Assembly (NCBI GenBank): GCA_028712665.1 | Contig: JAQTRC010000031.1 | Location: forward strand, 1 to 34,593 | DNA length: 34,593 nt | Direction of reading: 5' to 3' | Source of the DNA: Desulfuromonadaceae bacterium | Lineage (GTDB): Bacteria > Desulfobacterota > Desulfuromonadia > Geobacterales > Pseudopelobacteraceae | Shown here: one piece after another, positions 33,353-34,593 of the stretch | How positions within the stretch are numbered: the first letter of the stretch is position 1 | How the letters are laid out: each line of letters begins with the position of its first letter | The notes under the pieces: model-generated | Database searches by the model: none | Told to the model about the DNA's origin: nothing | What the model saw: the letters and a program-made list of their open reading frames with translations, nothing else | Translations under genes and position numbers: made by a program

Positions 33353-34342
33353 TTACCTCCCAACCCTGCCGCCCAGCGTCGAACTGGCCAGGGTGTATTT
33401 GTAGAACTGTCCGGCATAGTCCGGGATTGTCGCCAGAAAAGAGTCAACCCGCCCGGCGATCTCCGACTCCGACAGGCCGGTTGTATCACCGATATCCATG
33501 ATCGAACCGAGCGCCGCCACCATCTTTGCCCCCTGGTCGCTGACCCCTTCCGGGGCGCCATAGCAGCCGGTACAGGGCATGTTGGCCTTGGTGCACGGGG
33601 CGCCGCAGCCGTTACGCGTGGCAATCCCCATACAGAGCATTCCCTGTTCCAGCAGACAAACTTTTGGTTCCGGATAGAATTCGTAGTTGCGCCGGAATGC
33701 GGTGATACGCTTCTCCTCCTTGGTCCGGTCGCAATCGTCGCAGACCGTCAGGTTGCCGCAACCTATGGTGCTCCCCTTGGGGGGGAGATCACCGGATAGG
33801 ATTACCTCGATCACATTCCAGATCTGGTGCGATTCAGGCGGACATCCGGGGATATAGTAATCAACGTCCACCTCCTGGACCAGGTGCTTCACCCTTTCCA
33901 GCAAAGCCGGCAGATGAATATCCCCTTCGGGAAAGCTGGTAGTGCCGGAGGGGGTGATGCCTGAAGGATTATCAACCGAAAAATTGTCAATGTAGACCGA
34001 ACTTAAGAGATCTTCCTTCGTGCTTAAATTGGCAAGAGCCGGGATACAGCCCCCTTTGGCGCAGGAGCCGAAGGCGATCAGCAGCTGGGATTTCCTTCGC
34101 AAAAGGTTTGCCATCTCGACATTCTCCTCGGTGCGGAGAGCACCGTTGAAGAGTGTCACGGCAATGGCTTTGTCAGGAAGCGCCTCAATGTCTTTCTTCT
34201 TGGTGTCCAACAGACAGGGGCAGAACATGAAATCCAGCGCCGCATCCAGATCCAGAATCTTCTCGTGCAGGTTGGCAACAGCGATCTCGCAGCCACCGCA
34301 GGATGCGGCCCAATAGACCGCCAGTTTCGGTTTTTCAGTCAT
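33353..34342 (-). CDS. mvhG: NiFe hydrogenase small subunit, group 3 (Mvh type)
   Basis: This 329-residue subunit has no export signal. Proximal-cluster cysteines are visible as SCGGCE (C15, C18), GSCAKGGC (C94) and PGCPP (C167). Further cysteines (C195, C201, C204, C229, C237, C246, C250, C257, C260) should hold the medial and distal [4Fe-4S] clusters that pass electrons to MvhD. It heads the six-gene hydrogenase cluster and ends 2 bases before mvhA. The ATG at 34342 has AGGGGG upstream and overlaps the stop of a 19-residue leader frame. The name follows the MvhG role; the closest described bacterial analogue would be the Geobacter Mvh enzyme. Confidence 0.93.
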   Translation of the reverse strand: MTEKPKLAVYWAASCGGCEIAVANLHEKILDLDAALDFMFCPCLLDTKKKDIEALPDKAIAVTLFNGALRTEENVEMANLLRRKSQLLIAFGSCAKGGCIPALANLSTKEDLLSSVYIDNFSVDNPSGITPSGTTSFPEGDIHLPALLERVKHLVQEVDVDYYIPGCPPESHQIWNVIEVILSGDLPPKGSTIGCGNLTVCDDCDRTKEEKRITAFRRNYEFYPEPKVCLLEQGMLCMGIATRNGCGAPCTKANMPCTGCYGAPEGVSDQGAKMVAALGSIMDIGDTTGLSESEIAGRVDSFLATIPDYAGQFYKYTLASSTLGGRVGR

Positions 34343-34398
34343 TTATTGCCCCCTTTTCGCATAAATTCCGGAAACCGCGCAAAAGCATGTCCACTCAT
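34339..34398 (-). CDS. Possible 19-residue leader peptide coupled to mvhG
   Basis: A frame starts at ATG 34398 behind GAGGGG (6-base spacing), reads MSGHAFARFPEFMRKGGNK and stops at a TGA that overlaps the mvhG ATG by 4 bases. The same ATGA overlap links protease to mvhA, hdrA to protease, and mvhD to hdrA. The peptide is basic with no recognisable domain. It could be a coupling leader or a chance frame. Confidence 0.35.
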   Translation of the reverse strand: MSGHAFARFPEFMRKGGNK

Positions 34399-34414
34399 TG
34401 CAAACCCCTCTTCT

Positions 34415-34593
34415 TCAGTTGCGCGAAAGGAGCGATTCCACTAACGCAGGCAACATATCCTGGAGATGTTCATCCTTCGTCACTACGGCGTCCATATCCG
34501 GATGGGCCAATCTCAGAGGGGCGGCATCTTCCCCCGTCAGAAGCACAAAGGCCTGCTTGAACCCCTGTCCACGAAGCTCGGAAAAGAGCTGGA
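34415..34593 (-). CDS. C-terminal end of a receiver-like protein (partial)
   Basis: The last 58 codons and stop of a minus-strand gene that enters from the right edge. The visible end reads LFSELRGQGFKQAFVLLTGED and, later, MDAVVTKDEHLQDMLPALVESLL, which resembles the second half of a response-regulator receiver (a beta-strand with LTG, then a strand with a lysine in TKDE). It ends 72 bases before mvhG on the same strand, so it may be co-transcribed with the hydrogenase genes. The rest of the protein is not visible, so its domain composition and role cannot be given. Confidence 0.6.
   Translation of the reverse strand, partial: QLFSELRGQGFKQAFVLLTGEDAAPLRLAHPDMDAVVTKDEHLQDMLPALVESLLSRN

Noticed and set aside
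32139..33404. A 421-codon open frame on the plus strand
   Set aside because: It is a shadow of mvhA, which carries both NiFe-binding motifs on the minus strand.

Overview
The window looks like a chromosomal segment of an anaerobic, respiratory Desulfobacterota bacterium close to Geobacter. This is inferred from the gene content: a NifU/NifS-type Fe-S assembly pair, an Mvh-type NiFe hydrogenase with HdrA, many hybrid histidine kinases, a lipoyl-type 2-oxoglutarate dehydrogenase E2 with its E3, and nadK-recN behind valS. No rRNA, tRNA, CRISPR array or complete insertion sequence was recognised. Most genes lie on the minus strand; valS, nadK and recN are on plus. No gene-free stretch exceeds 300 bases.

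Layout. (1) 1-2785, minus: sucB followed by lpdA, which runs off the left edge; they are separated by a heptanucleotide repeat. (2) 2940-9700, minus: a four-gene sensory operon with a CHASE8-HAMP hybrid kinase/Hpt, a REC-kinase-REC protein, a periplasmic YfiR-family protein and a TonB-dependent receptor-like barrel. (3) 9939-12387, minus: a free Hpt protein overlapping a REC-PAS-kinase-REC protein. (4) 12469-16083, minus: a sugar-phosphate mutase, nifU and nifS, with a candidate promoter at one end and a clear rho-independent terminator at the other. (5) 16095-20060: an A/T-richer accessory stretch with a HEPN-family gene fragment, five small same-strand genes (a GIY-YIG protein, a zinc-ribbon/TM2 protein and three membrane-anchored unknowns), palindromes and short repeats. 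(6) 20061-21251, minus: a stand-alone AAA ATPase, divergent from (7) 21462-26844, plus: valS, nadK and recN, with nadK and recN separated almost entirely by heptamer repeats. (8) 26922-28586, minus: an Hpt-REC-REC-GGDEF diguanylate cyclase. (9) 28716-34342, minus: a compact hydrogenase operon (small subunit, large subunit, maturation protease, HdrA, MvhD, TusA-like), preceded by a possible 19-residue leader ORF and the 3' end of a receiver-like gene.

The most interesting system is region 2. In Pseudomonas, YfiR is a periplasmic repressor of YfiN, which has a CHASE8-type periplasmic domain, and the outer-membrane protein YfiB controls YfiR. Here a YfiR homologue is translationally coupled to CHASE8-kinase/phosphorelay genes and followed by a TonB-type beta-barrel. 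This suggests a rewired outer membrane-to-cytoplasm relay with a histidine kinase in place of the cyclase and a barrel in place of YfiB. The second is region 9, where the MvhAGD-HdrA hydrogenase module has no HdrBC in view but ends in a TusA-like sulfur carrier, which hints at a link between hydrogen and sulfane-sulfur chemistry. Functional links in both cases are inference from order and domains.
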